64,000 nucleotides of DNA from JAWVZS01 sp964507825 (GTDB taxonomy: Archaea > Thermoproteota > Nitrososphaeria > Nitrososphaerales > Nitrosopumilaceae). Every line of letters starts with the position of its first letter. Positions within the stretch are counted from its first letter, which is position 1. Under the pieces are notes generated by a model. It saw only the letters and a program-made list of their open reading frames with translations, searched no databases and was not told where the DNA came from. Made by a program: the position numbers and the translations under genes. Location of the stretch: the NCBI GenBank assembly GCA_964507825.1, contig CAZDQM010000071.1:1-64000 (forward strand), read 5' to 3'. This document shows positions 26,831-35,952 of the stretch, piece after piece.

Positions 26831-27622
26831 TTCTTGCTATGGATTTAGATTGCGCCCCGACGTTTTTGGTTTGCATCAGAAACGCCATCAGACGGCAGAG
26901 AATCTCTTTAGGGTACCCAACAGGGTACCCATTAGGATACCCATCAAATATCCAAGACTCACCATAACTCAATTCCAGTATAATCACGTTAGAGATTATG
27001 CATGATCGCGATGGATACCATATTTAGTCGAGTAGATCAAAAAATCATACAAGGTCAGATGCATGGCCTACCCCCGATACAATATTTGTGAACCATGGGA
27101 CGACTCTTCTTGTACGTGCCAGCCTAAAACGGTTTGGCCGATTGGTCCAACATGCTCCATCAGAACATTTGAGCTTGAAGGATAGCTAGACCGCGGTATT
27201 ACGAAAGGAAGAATACAATACTCACGCTAGGCTTGACGAGGCGCTAGCAGAGATTGCATGGCTCAAGTGCCAAGTCGGCGGCGATACCGGCTAGGACGTA
27301 ATGCTTGACGAGGTGCTAGCAGATAATACAAGGTCCAGCCTGCCCATTATGAGGCCCCAGGCATGCCGACGTCACAGCCCTCGCTTTACAACGCAGAGCG
27401 GACGGCGTTCATGAAGGGCCGCGTCGAGGATCCCGTTAACAGTACCGGGACAAAAAAATTCAGTGGGGGTAGCAGGGCGCCGCGCGAAGACGAGAAGATA
27501 GATCCCACCAGTACGGCATGCAGACGTATCGCATTACAACAAGGCCGCGCAACCGGCCCGCCACCATGGACCTGAATTCATATAATGTCAGGTCCGGTCG
27601 TGAGATATAAGATAATTTGATC
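26831..27622. other. Gene-poor stretch with short repeats and coding relics
   Basis: No intact gene is convincing. Three 10-bp AGGGTACCCA-like units recur every 12 bp at 26910-26943. Near 26994 TTAGAGATTATGCATGATC resembles the IS/MITE end with about three mismatches and may be a decayed end. Two similar blocks, CTTGACGAGGCGCTAGCAGA and CTTGACGAGGTGCTAGCAGA (about 27232 and 27304), suggest remains of a repeated or duplicated coding sequence broken by stops. Confidence 0.45.
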
Positions 27623-27693
27623 GTAACTGTTGGATCATTTTGGTACAAGTTCAGGATATAGTGCAAAAATCTAGGCACGATATTAACAGTTAC
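27623..27693. mobile_element. Second MITE family, 71-bp copy
   Basis: Ends GTAACTGTT and AACAGTTAC are inverted repeats. The inside (about 27643-27682) is nearly identical, in inverse orientation, to the copy at 40567-40657, including CAAGTTCAGGATATAGTGC, AAAAATCTAGGCACGA. No coding capacity. A TA dinucleotide within the ends could be the target duplication. Confidence 0.7.
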
Positions 27694-27909
27694 ACCTGAT
27701 GTAAACGGGACGGCATCAGCTCCTCGCGCCAGATATACAGATACAAACTTGGTGTACGGTAAACCCATCACGATATCATCTGATTCGCATCAGAACCTTC
27801 TCGATCACCGCCTAACCGTTCCATACCCCCATCCTTGCCTAGTTGGGTCACGAATTTGCACGTACCAATTGGCCCAACGTGCGCGGCATGACACTTGAGG
27901 CAATATATC

Positions 27910-28203
27910 TTACAAAGTGTTGAGCCTTTGCGCCCGCCGCGTCTTGAGCAGGCTATACATGATCATTCCCACGTTTATGATGGAGACAGTCTCGATAAGG
28001 TCGACGCCGTACAAGAGCCAGTCCAGCGCCGGATGGAGTCTGCTCACCATGCCCATCTCCAGATACAGGTCAGCGTTCCAGATCATGTGCGGGATTTGAA
28101 TGAACTGAATTACGGCAATTACAACAATGCTTCCGAGAATTTTATCCTCGTACCATTTCCAGAATTTGTTCCATGTGTTCATGTTTTGTATTGGGCCAAA
28201 CAA
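27910..28203 (-). CDS. Small two-helix membrane protein
   Basis: 97 residues. A Trp-rich amphipathic start (MNTWNKFWKWYEDK) is followed by transmembrane helices around GSIVVIAVIQFIQIPHMIW and WLLYGVDLIETVSIINVGMI, and a basic tail (LKTRRAQRL). The topology looks like a real membrane protein rather than a chance frame, although it lies in a gene-poor region. No family recognised. The internal Met at 28182 is an alternative start. Confidence 0.55.
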   Translation of the reverse strand: MFGPIQNMNTWNKFWKWYEDKILGSIVVIAVIQFIQIPHMIWNADLYLEMGMVSRLHPALDWLLYGVDLIETVSIINVGMIMYSLLKTRRAQRLNTL

Positions 28204-28386
28204 TAGATAAACGGTGTGAAAATTAGAAGCGCCTAATTAGCCTGAACTAATTTGCGGATTTTATCAGACATTTTTTGCCATGGAAAATTTTCCCCAGAGA
28301 ATTATTCTTGGAATCAAGATTGCAATACAAATCCAAGTGAATGGTTAGGCACGATACGGACTCGGGCCGTGGAAAAAAAGAATAGA

Positions 28387-28392
28387 CATATA
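28387..28392 (+). promoter_or_regulatory. Possible TATA element of ppa
   Basis: CATATA within AGACATATACC lies about 22 nt before the ATG at 28412; short and therefore tentative, but it supports leaderless initiation there. Confidence 0.35.
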
Positions 28393-28411
28393 CCAATTCA
28401 ACTACCCACAC

Positions 28412-28957
28412 ATGATCATGAGCAAGAACTTTTGGCACGATATAGAAACGGGTACGGATATGCCCGAGATCATCAATGTGATCGTCGAGATTCCAAAGGG
28501 CTCCCAGAACAAGTATGAATACGACAAAAAGCACAACATGATAAAGCTCGACAGGGTATTGTTCTCGCCGTTTCATTATCCAGGCGACTATGGGATCATA
28601 CCACAGACGCTGTCAGATGACGGGGATCCACTAGACGCACTAGTACTAGTCACTAACGCGACGTATCCCGGAATCCTGATCGAGGCAAGGCCCATCGGGA
28701 TGCTTCGCATGAAGGACGACGGGGAGCTCGATTACAAGATAATTTGCGTCTCCACCAATGATCCAAGGTACCTGCATACCGCGGACATTTCAGATGTAGA
28801 GGATCATTACAGGTCAGAGATTGCGCACTTTTTCCAAGTATACAAGGATCTAGAGGGAAAGAAGGTTGAAATTCTCGGATGGGAGTCGGCAAGAGAGGCC
28901 AAGTCTGCAATCGTAGACTCTGTCAAAAACTACAAAGACACCCTGAAGAAATACTAG
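28412..28957 (+). CDS. ppa: Soluble inorganic pyrophosphatase (family I)
   Basis: 181 residues. It hydrolyses PPi from biosynthesis. Family I motifs: VIVEIPKGSQNKYEYD, FHYPGDYGIIPQT, the triple-Asp metal site DDGDPLDALVL and LKYY-like KVEILGW region with Lys and Tyr ligands nearby (NYKDTLKKY end). Start MIMSKNFWHD uses ATG 28412; 28418 is possible. The organism also encodes the membrane pyrophosphatase at 61308. Confidence 0.96.
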   Translation: MIMSKNFWHDIETGTDMPEIINVIVEIPKGSQNKYEYDKKHNMIKLDRVLFSPFHYPGDYGIIPQTLSDDGDPLDALVLVTNATYPGILIEARPIGMLRMKDDGELDYKIICVSTNDPRYLHTADISDVEDHYRSEIAHFFQVYKDLEGKKVEILGWESAREAKSAIVDSVKNYKDTLKKY

Positions 28958-28998
28958 CGTGCCGCCTCTGACCGCGTCCATATATGGATTGATTTTTA

Positions 28999-30786
28999 AT
29001 GGCAAAAAAGGCGCCTAAAACAGTGGCATCATATCAGACCCAGCGATGGGATCTAACAGAGTTGGTAAAGAGAACAACGCTTGAGTCCCAGATCAGAGAG
29101 GTACAAAGGCTTGCCAAATCGTTTGAAGGGTCAAAGTCAAGGCTTTCTCCAGATATATCACAGGGTACGTTCATGAAGATAATCAGGGACAAGGAAAGAC
29201 TCGCTGAAAAAATGAGCATACTCGGCGGGTTTGCATCACTCTCCTATGCTGCAGACACCCAGTCAGACGAGGCGACATCGATCATGACTAGAATCAGCAA
29301 GCTAGGCTCAAACGTCTCCAACCGCGTGCTGTTTTTTGACCTATGGTGGAAGCAAAAGATGGATGAAAAGAACGCCAAGAGATTGATCAGTGTTGCCGGC
29401 GAGCTTGAGGGATACCTGAGGCGCAAGCGGCTAACTGCAAGATACTCCCTGTCAGAGCCAGAGGAAAAGATAATCAACACGCTAGATGTCACCGGTGCCT
29501 CTGCGCTAGTCAAGATATACGACAAGATAACAAACTCATTTGAGTATAACGTAAAAGTCAAAGGCAGGTCAAGAATAGTTACAAGGGAGCAGCTTACCAA
29601 CCTTGTCAAAAGCTCAAATGCAGGCACGAGAGAGGCCGCTTACAGGTCCCTGCTGACCAAATTCAACGACAACAAAGGCGTTCTCGGAGAAATTTATCAG
29701 AATATAACGCTAAACTGGAGGGATGAGGGGATCGAGATTCGGGGATACCACTCGCCCATATCAATGAGGAATATAGGAAACGATATAGACGACAGGACCA
29801 TCACCTCGCTACTAGACACATGCAAGAAGAACGGTAGGATATTCCAGAAATTTTTTGTTCAAAAGGCAAAAATGGCCGGGCTGAAAAAACTCCGCCGATA
29901 TGACCTGTATGCGCCTGCCGCGGCAAAGACCAGAGAGAAAAACTATTCTTACGATAGGGCGGCAGACCTCGTCCTAGAATCACTAAACAGGTTTAGTCCA
30001 AAAATACATGATTGGGCAAAGAACGTCTTTGTGAAACACCACATTGACTCGTCAATTCGGGCCGGAAAGAGGGATGGCGCGTTTTGTAGCACGCTGTCGC
30101 CCAAAATCACCCCGTTCGTGCTTGTAAACTATACCGGAAAGGCAAGAGATGTCTTTACCCTAGCCCATGAACTAGGTCATGCGGTGCACAGCCAAGCGGC
30201 CGGTGACCGCTCCATCCTAGTCCAAGACGCACCGCTCCCACTAGCAGAAACAGCGTCAACGTTTGCAGAACTGCTACTCTATGACAGCATGTCAGAAATG
30301 ATTACAGAGGATGAGAAAAGGATCGTTCTTGCAGAAAAGATCGACGATCTGTACGCCACGATCATGAGGCAGTCGTTTTTCACGTTGTTTGAGATCGAGG
30401 CCCACAAGCAGGTTGCACGCACCACGACCGTAGAAGAGCTGTCAAAGACGTACCTGTCCAACCTCGAGATGCAGTTTGGAAAGTCAGTTTCCGTATCAGA
30501 AGACTTTGCAATAGAATGGAGTTGCATACCGCACTTTTACCACACGCCATTTTACTGCTATGCATACTCGTTTGGAAACCTCTTGGCCATCTCACTGTTT
30601 CAAAGATACAAAAAAGAGGGGAATGATTTTGTTCCGTCGTATATCGAGATTCTGGCAGCCGGCGGTTCCATAAAGCCAGAGGTATTGCTTGCAGAGTACG
30701 GATTCGACATCGGATCCCCAAGATTCTGGCAAGACGGATTCGATCACATACGCTCAAAGATAACAGAATTATCAAGGCTAGCTTGA
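28999..30786 (+). CDS. pepF: M3-family oligoendopeptidase (PepF type)
   Basis: 595 residues. Zinc metallopeptidase that cuts short peptides. The M3 site is complete: FTLAHELGHAVH (HExxH) with the third ligand Glu in LPLAETASTFAELL, and the conserved His/Tyr region HFYHTPFYCYAYSFG late in the protein. No signal peptide, so it is cytosolic and probably finishes the degradation of proteasome products. Single gene starting 41 bp after ppa. Confidence 0.95.
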   Translation: MAKKAPKTVASYQTQRWDLTELVKRTTLESQIREVQRLAKSFEGSKSRLSPDISQGTFMKIIRDKERLAEKMSILGGFASLSYAADTQSDEATSIMTRISKLGSNVSNRVLFFDLWWKQKMDEKNAKRLISVAGELEGYLRRKRLTARYSLSEPEEKIINTLDVTGASALVKIYDKITNSFEYNVKVKGRSRIVTREQLTNLVKSSNAGTREAAYRSLLTKFNDNKGVLGEIYQNITLNWRDEGIEIRGYHSPISMRNIGNDIDDRTITSLLDTCKKNGRIFQKFFVQKAKMAGLKKLRRYDLYAPAAAKTREKNYSYDRAADLVLESLNRFSPKIHDWAKNVFVKHHIDSSIRAGKRDGAFCSTLSPKITPFVLVNYTGKARDVFTLAHELGHAVHSQAAGDRSILVQDAPLPLAETASTFAELLLYDSMSEMITEDEKRIVLAEKIDDLYATIMRQSFFTLFEIEAHKQVARTTTVEELSKTYLSNLEMQFGKSVSVSEDFAIEWSCIPHFYHTPFYCYAYSFGNLLAISLFQRYKKEGNDFVPSYIEILAAGGSIKPEVLLAEYGFDIGSPRFWQDGFDHIRSKITELSRLA

Positions 30787-30855
30787 GTCCTGCAAATCAA
30801 ACCCTTCACGATAGTATATCCCCAATCCGTACGAGTTTTGTCCAATTTGGACTAA

Positions 30856-30865
30856 ACCTTAAATG
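30856..30865 (+). promoter_or_regulatory. Possible TATA box of the spondin-domain gene
   Basis: ACCTTAAATG region about 25-32 nt ahead of the ATG at 30888; AT-rich but not a strong consensus. Confidence 0.35.
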
Positions 30866-30887
30866 AAAAGTTTCGATTTGGCCTGCA

Positions 30888-31625
30888 ATGAACACAAGGC
30901 AGAAGACTGGAATTCTTGCATTATCTGCAATAGCGGCAATTATCACCGTTGCAGGAGCAGTAGGAATTCAAGAAACCAGCGCAGCAAAGACGATAACCTT
31001 TGAGGTTACGGTTACAAACCTCACTCCAGGGCAGCCAATTACTCCACCCCTGCTAGTAACACATGCTAGGGATGCGGGATTCTTCACGGTCGGAGATGAG
31101 GCCAGTGAACATCTGCAGCAGCTTGTAGAAAACGGCAATGCCGAACCGTTGGTCCAAGGTATAACGGGCATGGACCATATCTTTGACATTGTTCAAGGCT
31201 CCGCGCCGCTTGTGCCTGCAAATGATCCCGGAGACACCGGCCTTGCACACTCTGAAACATTTACTATAACGGCAAGCGGCAGTCACAGGTACCTTTCATT
31301 TGCAAGCATGCTAGTCTGTACGAACGACGGCTTTGCCGGAATCGACGGCGTCAAGCTTCCCTACTATCACGAAAAGACAGTATATGCACTGGCATACGAT
31401 GCAAGAACAGAGATGAATACAGAGAATTTTGCCGACCTAGTACCACCATGCCAGGATGCAATAGGAATATTATCAGATGACGCCGGAACCGGGGCAAGCA
31501 ACCCCGCAATTGCAGAAGACGGCATAATCATTCCACATCCCGGCATCATGGGAACAGACGATCTGACATCACTCCATGCGTGGGGTAATCCAGTAGTCAA
31601 AATAGATCTAGTACGCACAGGGTAA
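30888..31625 (+). CDS. Secreted spondin-domain protein
   Basis: 245 residues. A signal peptide or N-terminal anchor (TGILALSAIAAIITVAGAVG) is followed by a Spondin_N-type domain: TFEVTVTNLTPGQPITPPLLVTH, a central GSHRYLSFASMLVCTNDGFAGID, and the end LHAWGNPVVKIDLVRTG. Spondin_N domains bind surfaces and matrix in animals; prokaryotic ones are secreted and of unknown role. Acidic, as expected for an extracellular protein. It could mediate attachment to surfaces or a host, but this is inference only. Confidence 0.88.
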   Translation: MNTRQKTGILALSAIAAIITVAGAVGIQETSAAKTITFEVTVTNLTPGQPITPPLLVTHARDAGFFTVGDEASEHLQQLVENGNAEPLVQGITGMDHIFDIVQGSAPLVPANDPGDTGLAHSETFTITASGSHRYLSFASMLVCTNDGFAGIDGVKLPYYHEKTVYALAYDARTEMNTENFADLVPPCQDAIGILSDDAGTGASNPAIAEDGIIIPHPGIMGTDDLTSLHAWGNPVVKIDLVRTG

Positions 31626-31726
31626 TGCCCCCACCCCCTATTTTTTAACCAGAATCGTGCCCGAATTAACCAGAATGCCGGCACGCATCAAGCTACATTA
31701 CAAAGTGGCTACATGTACGATACACG

Positions 31727-32323
31727 TTACTTGCGCAGGCGCCGCCATACAACAAGCCCTGCCGCCCCGGCCGCTACGATAACGAGTGCCGCGATTAGCT
31801 CCATCCCGATGCATCCTCCCAGTTCAATCTCAGACTCGCCGCATGTGCGCGTACTGACTAAATCCCCGCCATCTCCCATTCCGGCACCGCCATCCTCAAA
31901 ATCAACAGAGGAGGTTTGCAACAGTGACAGAATTTTAATTTGTGATTCGGAGAGCTCAGAGGTCTCTAGGTTTCCATTGCACAAGCTAGTGTGCAGTCTC
32001 CCCTCATCATATATTGCAAACACGACGTACTCAATTCCACCTTCAAAGCCATATCCGCATGCAGAACCGGCGCTTGGCGTGGCGATCAATGTCGGCACGA
32101 TTTCATCTAGCGGCTCCCCCTTGACAAAGACCACGTCTGTAAAGCTCCAGTAATGTGTCATGTCGTCTCCTTCAAAAGAATCCGACGTTCCAACAAGAAT
32201 CGCATCCGCGTACTCGGCGTGCTGCATGAATGTTGCCTGTACGCAGCTGCATGCAAACGATTCCGGAACATCTGCCACTCCAAGAAACATTATTGCCGCA
32301 CTTACAATAAAGAAGGATTTCAA
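31727..32323 (-). CDS. Secreted, C-terminally anchored Cys-containing protein (NTR/TIMP-like start)
   Basis: The mature protein begins CSCVQATFMQHAEYADAILVG after a signal peptide; this CxC at the cleavage site with an NTR/TIMP-like follow-up is typical of netrin-like modules. A single TM (ELIAALVIVAAGAAGLVVW) and RRLRK tail end it, as in anchored surface proteins. TTG 32323 (LKSFFIVSAAIMFLG) gives a proper signal peptide; the open frame to 32569 runs through the hairpin and repeat and is unlikely to be coding. Function unknown; about 198 residues. Confidence 0.65.
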   Translation of the reverse strand: MKSFFIVSAAIMFLGVADVPESFACSCVQATFMQHAEYADAILVGTSDSFEGDDMTHYWSFTDVVFVKGEPLDEIVPTLIATPSAGSACGYGFEGGIEYVVFAIYDEGRLHTSLCNGNLETSELSESQIKILSLLQTSSVDFEDGGAGMGDGGDLVSTRTCGESEIELGGCIGMELIAALVIVAAGAAGLVVWRRLRK

Positions 32324-32368
32324 TGATATCAACAGCAAAATTACAAACAATGATGAATTTAAGTGGGG

Positions 32369-32393
32369 CCAGCAACCACGCACTGGTTGCTGG
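32369..32393. repeat. Perfect 10-bp hairpin
   Basis: CCAGCAACCA and TGGTTGCTGG are exact inverted repeats around a 5-nt loop (CGCAC). It lies about 50 bp upstream of the likely start of the anchored protein gene, on the minus-strand leader side. It could be a transcript stem or a protein-binding site. Confidence 0.75.
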
Positions 32394-32471
32394 CTGTTCC
32401 CCGAGCGGTTTGAATTCGATGTCGAGTCGTACGCATGCTTTTGTCTATAAATACGAATCGTTGCAAGGATA

Positions 32472-32512
32472 GTACACACTCGGGCATGAATCCCGGATCT
32501 ACATGTGTGTAC
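32472..32512. repeat. Dispersed hairpin repeat, short copy D
   Basis: Bounded by GTACACAC and GTGTGTAC, an exact 8-bp inverted pair, with CTCGGGCATGAATCCCGG between, which matches the centre of the copy at 49321 (TTCGGGTATAAATCCCGA). At 41 bp it is about half the length of the other copies. Confidence 0.6.
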
Positions 32513-32642
32513 CATGGACATATCCCGCACCCATACCCCAAACTCCAACAAGATACCGCATACAGCCAAGTCCGTTGCCTAGATCAATGTATGCATAATG
32601 AAAAGCCTGATCGGCGAAATATCATGTTGAATTTCCGCGATA

Positions 32643-32774
32643 TTAGGGCAGAGACTCGTCTAAATCACAGCAGAACTTGTGAACCCAGTTCCCCTTGGAA
32701 TTCTTTAATATCTCCTTTCCTGCCTTGATCGGCTCGCCGCACTCACTACACTTGCCTGCAAACCGAGCCTTCAA
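32643..32774 (-). CDS. 43-residue zinc-finger microprotein
   Basis: TTG start; LKARFAGKCSECGEPIKAGK then EILKNSKGNWVHKFCCDLDE. Two Cys at the front (CSEC), a His and Cys pair behind (HKFCC) could hold one zinc, resembling a small treble-clef or PARP-like finger. It is too short for standard ORF calling but free of stops and with a protein-like pattern. It is divergent from the 42-residue protein at 32847. Function unknown. Confidence 0.6.
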   Translation of the reverse strand: MKARFAGKCSECGEPIKAGKEILKNSKGNWVHKFCCDLDESLP

Positions 32775-32846
32775 ATTGATCGCACCATTAGCTAATCAAA
32801 GTTAACTCTTAGCAAATTAATGTATCTAGGTTTTAGGGGGAATATC

Positions 32847-32975
32847 ATGATTGGATTATGTCACGAATGTCTTGCCAGCGGGGTCTCCGTGGTCCTAAAC
32901 GAGAAGACCAGCACATCCATCTGCACCGATTGCCACAACAAATCAAAAAAAACAACCCCCAATAATCAGGACTGA
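32847..32975 (+). CDS. 42-residue CxxC microprotein coupled to the helicase gene
   Basis: MIGLCHECLASGVSVVLNEK, then TSTSICTDCHNKSKKTTPNN. Two CxxC pairs 20 residues apart make a zinc-ribbon-like knuckle. Its stop TGA shares one base with the ATG of the helicase gene (TGATG at 32973-32977), so the two must be translated together. Possibly a small partner of the helicase; no family recognised. Confidence 0.65.
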   Translation: MIGLCHECLASGVSVVLNEKTSTSICTDCHNKSKKTTPNNQD

Positions 32976-34699
32976 TGAGATTTAATGAAACGGACAGGTG
33001 TGCAATCTTGAAGGATATCATATCAGAGTTTCCTGCAAATTTTTCCCCAAGGGAGATTCAAAAGGACATTCTAAGAAACGTTGATGAGAAGATAAAGTCC
33101 GGGTACAAGAAGATAATCCTGTCCGCGCCGACGGGTGTTGGCAAGTCCCTGATTGCAGGAGCCGTTGCAAAACATTGCGGGGATTCATTCATAGTTACTG
33201 CGACAAAGCACCTGCAGGATCAATATATCAGGGACATGGATTTTCTCAAATCAGTCAAGGGCAAGTCAAACTTTCCCTGCAGGAAGCTTATGAAAAACCA
33301 GTCAGTGCGGAGCCTAGCGCGTGCGACAAGGCAGGGCCTCACATGCGAAAAGGGACGATGCATTGAAATCATATCAAAGGACGGTAAAACCGAAGAGGAG
33401 ACATGCCAGTTCAAGCCAAAGATCAAGCATGTTGAAAATGGAAAATACGATCTAGATGCGTGCGACTATTACCTGCAAAAATACATGGCACTTGTTGCGC
33501 CGCATTCCCTGTGGAACTATCATGCGTACTTTCAGATAATAAAGTACAACAAGAAAATGTTTGAAGAATACCTAGACAGGAAGATAGCGGTTTTTGACGA
33601 GGCCCACAAGATAGAGGATCAGATAGTGAATTTCATTGGACTAGACATCTACAAGGGAACAGTCGATGACTGTGGAATAGATCTGCAGGCATACAACCTA
33701 GAAGACATTGACTCTGTCATATCGCTTGCCGAAAGCATCGCAATATCGTATGCAAGGCGCCTCAAGGAGTTAGAGTCCGGCTCCGGGAGTCAGGACATCG
33801 ATGCAGGTACGATGACAAGAGTAAGATCAAGATACGAAAAAATAAGCCGTGCCAAAAAGGACATGCTAGATGACAAGGAAAACTTTGTCATAGGCAGGCC
33901 GGTAACCGACTACGACGGGGTGTTCAAATCAGTCTCGGTAAAACCAATCGACATTTCAAAGCATTGCAAAGAGTTTTTCCAGACCGATCTGCAGATGTAC
34001 ATGTCCGCCACGATCGACAGGGACAGCTTTTGTGAAAACATGGGAATGGATCCCGAAGAGGTCGCAATGATCGACACGCCAAAATCACCGTTTCCCGTGG
34101 AAAACAGGAGTGTCGACTTTTTAAACGTCCGCAGTCTGAACAGCAGGTCAACGCAGGACGACAAGCTAGCAGTGATTAAAAGGATTGACGATATTATGAC
34201 GCGGCATTCCGAACACAGGGGCCTCATCCTCACGTCGTCGATTTCCTGGTGCCATGAGATCAGGAACCACCTTACGAGTGAAAACCAGAGGCGAATCAGG
34301 ATCTGCCACAGCAAGAACAATAACGGAAGGACGCAAGACGAGATTATAGACGAGCATGCAGGGGTGCCAAACAGCGTGTTGCTGTCCTCCTCACTGTGGG
34401 AGGGTGTTGACCTAAAAGATGATCTGTCAAGGTTCCAAATTATTGCAAAGGTTCCATACCCCAACTTGGCCGAAAAAAGGATCAGTGAAAAAATGCGCAT
34501 GTTCCCGCTTTGGTATGATGCCCAGACCATGACGAAGCTGCTACAGGGATTCGGGCGCTCCATACGAAATGACGGTGACTGGGCAAGGACATACGTCTTG
34601 GACTCTGCAGTGAACCACGTCCTAAGCCGGGCAAGGGACAGGATTCCAATGGCATATTATGACATACTAGGAATACGCAAGAGTCAGTGTACGGTATAG
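32975..34699 (+). CDS. XPD/Rad3/DinG-type Fe-S DNA helicase
   Basis: 574 residues, superfamily 2. Walker A SAPTGVGKS at about residues 50-58, DEAH box in VFDEAHKIED at about 207, motif III-like MSATID, and late motifs SLWEGVDLKDD and GFGRSIRNDGD. Four Cys between motifs I and II (FPCRKL, TCEKGRC, CQF/DACDYY) suit the 4Fe-4S cluster of XPD and DinG. It unwinds DNA 5' to 3', for repair or transcription restart. Encoded directly after a CxxC microprotein with which it overlaps by one base. Confidence 0.9.
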   Translation: MRFNETDRCAILKDIISEFPANFSPREIQKDILRNVDEKIKSGYKKIILSAPTGVGKSLIAGAVAKHCGDSFIVTATKHLQDQYIRDMDFLKSVKGKSNFPCRKLMKNQSVRSLARATRQGLTCEKGRCIEIISKDGKTEEETCQFKPKIKHVENGKYDLDACDYYLQKYMALVAPHSLWNYHAYFQIIKYNKKMFEEYLDRKIAVFDEAHKIEDQIVNFIGLDIYKGTVDDCGIDLQAYNLEDIDSVISLAESIAISYARRLKELESGSGSQDIDAGTMTRVRSRYEKISRAKKDMLDDKENFVIGRPVTDYDGVFKSVSVKPIDISKHCKEFFQTDLQMYMSATIDRDSFCENMGMDPEEVAMIDTPKSPFPVENRSVDFLNVRSLNSRSTQDDKLAVIKRIDDIMTRHSEHRGLILTSSISWCHEIRNHLTSENQRRIRICHSKNNNGRTQDEIIDEHAGVPNSVLLSSSLWEGVDLKDDLSRFQIIAKVPYPNLAEKRISEKMRMFPLWYDAQTMTKLLQGFGRSIRNDGDWARTYVLDSAVNHVLSRARDRIPMAYYDILGIRKSQCTV

Positions 34700-34794
34700 G
34701 CACCGGCATCTCCGAGTCACTAACTTGTTCGTATCCATTGATCACGTATTTGCCTGCGCAACCTTAATAATTTCAAGGTGGATTTTTTCAGTAA

Positions 34795-35952
34795 ATGTAC
34801 AGGGTTTTGGCTGTCCTAGTAATCATTTTATCTGCAGGAATGATGCACGATGCATATTCACAAGAGGTGCAACTAGCAACGTTTCGAGAGACGGCCCAGA
34901 TCCTAGTCGACAGGACTCTGAGCGGCAACATAACCGCATCAATTACGTTGCAAAGCACAAGTAACCAGGAGATCAAGATACCAAGCGAGCTTGACCAGAA
35001 GATTAGGGATGATAAAAGAATCATCTCGGTGATCCTGACCAGCCAGGAGGGTTGCGGGGTGCCCGGGGTCGTTGATCAAAGCTGCATCCTAGTAAATATA
35101 ATAAGATCACCGGAGGACTCTAACATAATAAAGATCCAAGAGTCCGCCAAGAAGAGCGGGGATGATATCATAGACGAGCTAAACGAGCTGTTTGACACAA
35201 AGGCGTCATACCACTCTAGCTTTGTACACCACAAAGATGACATCAATGTGATGCTTGGAACATCGGGCGCAGTATCCGGAAGGGACATCGTCTCGGCGAC
35301 ATATACAATGCCAAAGGAGGATACGCAGTCAATGTATCAAAAAATTACCGCACTGACGCTTGACAGGAGCATCAGGGACTCTGGCGGGTTTTACAATACG
35401 GCACTATCCCTAGCGTCGCACGAAAATTCGCACATGACTCTGTCCATTCTGCCCATGCAGACGACATCGCTGTTCCAAATAAGCGTCTCATCAGATTATC
35501 CAGGAGCCGTAGATACGAACCGTTTAGACCCGTTATACTATCTGCAATCAGACATGCTGGAAAGATCAAGCTACTTTGCCGGCGGGTTTTACCCGCTTAA
35601 TTCAATACTGCAAATAGTCTTGCTGTCGCCAGAAGAGATTATAATTCACGATGTCAATTCCAATATCATTCCAACCAGAATAGTCGACGGTGATATAATC
35701 CCAACCGAGTTTGACCAAAACGGGTGGATCTTTGACCAAAGGCAGAGCACCAAGATCGAGGGAAAGTACATCTTTGGAACAAATGCGGCCGCAGATAGAG
35801 ATGAACTAAAGCTAACATATGGATCTCCAGAACAGGAGATCAATTACGAAGAGTCGTTTAAGATAGACGAATCGATCGCCATAATAGCAATCATAACAGT
35901 CTTTGCAGTAGCAGCTGCCGGGTTTTACCTCAAGGGATACAAGAGATCTTAG
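34795..35952 (+). CDS. Surface protein with signal peptide and C-terminal TM
   Basis: 385 residues. The signal peptide is MYRVLAVLVIILSAGMMHDA, followed by a large extracellular part with two Cys (GCGVPGVVDQSC) and many strands. The C-terminal helix is SIAIIAIITVFAVAAAGFYL with a GYKRS cytoplasmic tail. No family recognised. Typical layout of thaumarchaeal cell-surface proteins. It ends 4 bp inside the convergent arginine decarboxylase gene. Confidence 0.75.
   Translation: MYRVLAVLVIILSAGMMHDAYSQEVQLATFRETAQILVDRTLSGNITASITLQSTSNQEIKIPSELDQKIRDDKRIISVILTSQEGCGVPGVVDQSCILVNIIRSPEDSNIIKIQESAKKSGDDIIDELNELFDTKASYHSSFVHHKDDINVMLGTSGAVSGRDIVSATYTMPKEDTQSMYQKITALTLDRSIRDSGGFYNTALSLASHENSHMTLSILPMQTTSLFQISVSSDYPGAVDTNRLDPLYYLQSDMLERSSYFAGGFYPLNSILQIVLLSPEEIIIHDVNSNIIPTRIVDGDIIPTEFDQNGWIFDQRQSTKIEGKYIFGTNAAADRDELKLTYGSPEQEINYEESFKIDESIAIIAIITVFAVAAAGFYLKGYKRS

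Noticed and set aside
26787..26987. 66-residue minus-strand frame beside tRNA-Val
   Set aside because: It overlaps the tRNA and its GYPNGYPVGYP repeat only reflects the GGRTACCCA units.
27460..27771. 103-residue minus-strand frame across the second MITE
   Set aside because: It runs through the MITE and gene-poor sequence and has no recognisable fold or family.
33910..34563. 217-residue frame antisense to the Fe-S helicase
   Set aside because: Helicase motifs on the plus strand explain the sequence; the frame is a shadow.
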